This document shows, one piece after another, positions 49,687 through 50,295 of a stretch of 50,295 nucleotides of DNA. The DNA is from Armatimonadota bacterium (lineage in GTDB: Bacteria > Armatimonadota > Armatimonadia > Armatimonadales > Capsulimonadaceae): contig JANXMY010000123.1 in assembly GCA_025354405.1 (NCBI GenBank), positions 1 to 50,295 on the forward strand. Reading direction: 5' to 3'. A program made the translations under genes and the position numbers. Under the pieces are notes generated by a model, which saw nothing but the letters and a program-made list of their open reading frames with translations, was not told where the DNA came from and searched no databases. The number at the start of each line of letters is the position of its first letter. Within the stretch, counting starts at the first letter, position 1.

Positions 49687-49702
49687 AGGTTCTTGCTCCT
49701 TA

Positions 49703-49735
49703 AGAATACCTGCCGATTGTTTCCACAATGTTTCG
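49703..49735 (-). promoter_or_regulatory. nasA-operon promoter with paired-repeat operator
   Basis: On the minus strand, CGAAACATTGTGGAAACAA (49735-49717) carries two GAAACA repeats 11 bp apart, followed after 8 bp by TATTCT (49708-49703). Sequence and spacing match the nirB promoter at 44865-44833. The repeats also lie 15 bp upstream of the divergent mobA ATG. Confidence 0.65.
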
Positions 49736-49750
49736 TGAAAGTGATTACTT

Positions 49751-50295
49751 ATGCTAACTGCAGCTATTCTTGCCGGAGGAGCAAGCCGCCGTATGGGCCG
49801 TGATAAGGCGAGGCTGGAAGTGGACGGTCTGCCGCTTCTGGAGCGCACGGCCGCGTTAGCCCTGGCCATCGATTTGCCGGTGCTGATTGTCGGGCGGCCC
49901 CAACCCGCGGACTGGCCACTGGAGGCGGTGCAGTTCGTGGAAGATTCCCAGCCTGGGCGCGGCCCGCTGGGTGGCCTGCATAGGGCTTTGACACTGGTAA
50001 GGGGGCCGGTTCTGTTGATCGCCTGCGATATGCCGCGGCTTTCCGCAGCCGCACTTCGCTGGCTTCTGGCCGAGGGTCAATCGGAGAGGGCCGGGGAGAG
50101 CGGGCTGATCACAACTAACTCCGGGCGCTGGGAACCGCTTTTTTCGGTATACACCCCTCTCTGCCTTTCGCTGATTGAAGAGAGAATGCAGCAGGGCCGA
50201 CTGTCGCTGCATGGCCTGATTGAAGCGGGAGATTTCAGATACTTGGCGGCCCCGGACTGGCTTAAACCGCTGCTTCTAAACATCAACACCCCGGA
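49751..50295 (+). CDS. mobA: Molybdenum cofactor guanylyltransferase, cut by the window edge
   Basis: 181 complete codons of a MobA-type nucleotidyltransferase, which adds GMP to molybdopterin to form the MGD cofactor used by nitrate reductase. The N-terminal AAILAGGASRRMGRDKARLE is the GTP-binding signature; PGRGPLGGLHRAL and LIACDMPRL (metal-binding Asp) follow, and the late NINTP motif is the last thing before the edge, so only a short C-terminal end is missing. It is divergent from the nitrate operon with a shared upstream region of 175 bp. The ribosome site (GAAAGTG) is modest. Confidence 0.92.
   Translation, partial: MLTAAILAGGASRRMGRDKARLEVDGLPLLERTAALALAIDLPVLIVGRPQPADWPLEAVQFVEDSQPGRGPLGGLHRALTLVRGPVLLIACDMPRLSAAALRWLLAEGQSERAGESGLITTNSGRWEPLFSVYTPLCLSLIEERMQQGRLSLHGLIEAGDFRYLAAPDWLKPLLLNINTP

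Overview
This window looks like chromosomal DNA of a moderately GC-rich, diderm, free-living bacterium. Type IV pilus genes (pilM/N/O/P-like, a secretin with glycine-rich linkers, five prepilin-type proteins), a T-box in front of a threonine synthase, HemQ-type haem synthesis and promoters that seem to give leaderless mRNAs together suggest an Armatimonadota-like lineage. That placement is inference from gene content; no rRNA or tRNA gene is visible to test it.

Layout. 1-7.0 kb (+): an isocitrate/isopropylmalate dehydrogenase relative, a DUF2721 membrane protein, a TIM-barrel isomerase, an AI-2E-type permease, then T-box-thrC followed by hemQ, a MoaD/ThiS-like sulfur carrier and a NIL-domain protein. 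7.0-11.9 kb (-): pilus tip/minor pilin genes and two major-type prepilins, with a MITE-like palindromic element between the two prepilins. 12.2-20.6 kb (+): a glycine-zipper stress-type protein, then the pilMNOP-secretin operon. 20.6-27.7 kb (+): aroC-aroK-aroB, small membrane proteins, a DUF1326-like protein, a PASTA/FN3 pseudokinase and rpe. 27.7-31.6 kb (+): a repeat cluster and the riboflavin operon ribD-ribE-ribBA-ribH. 31.7-35.8 kb (+): HtrA protease, GAF histidine kinase, SMP-30-type lactonase. 36.1-40.3 kb (-): a DUF58-transglutaminase-MoxR operon. 40.4-41.6 kb: a low-molecular-weight phosphatase convergent with an OmpR/PhoB-type regulator. 41.7-49.6 kb (-): assimilatory nitrate/nitrite genes, with mobA (molybdenum cofactor) starting divergently and running off the right edge.

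The most notable material is in the nitrate region. Two transcription units (an unknown small protein-nasA-nitrate permease-paralogous small protein; and nirB-nirD) share one promoter design: a pair of 7-bp direct repeats with an 11-bp period (CGAAACATNNTGGAAACA), then 9 bp, then a TATWCT -10 box. Each predicted transcript then has, beginning near +10, a hairpin with a six-base loop of the form A..G.., and 33-34 nt later an identical 15-base sequence that can form a second A..G.. hexaloop hairpin. In nirB the second hairpin is mutually exclusive with an 11-bp stem that hides the ribosome binding site. This resembles an ANTAR-type leader combined with a PhoB-like operator. The two paralogous small proteins of the cluster are unrecognised and may be part of the same physiology.

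Other observations: a T-box controlling thrC, a terminator-like hairpin at the pilM transcription start, at least three likely leaderless genes, a two-copy 138-bp inverted-repeat element, twelve copies of a heptamer directly before ribD, and short tandem duplications spanning two stop codons. Coordinates of starts are sequence-based judgements; no database search was possible.
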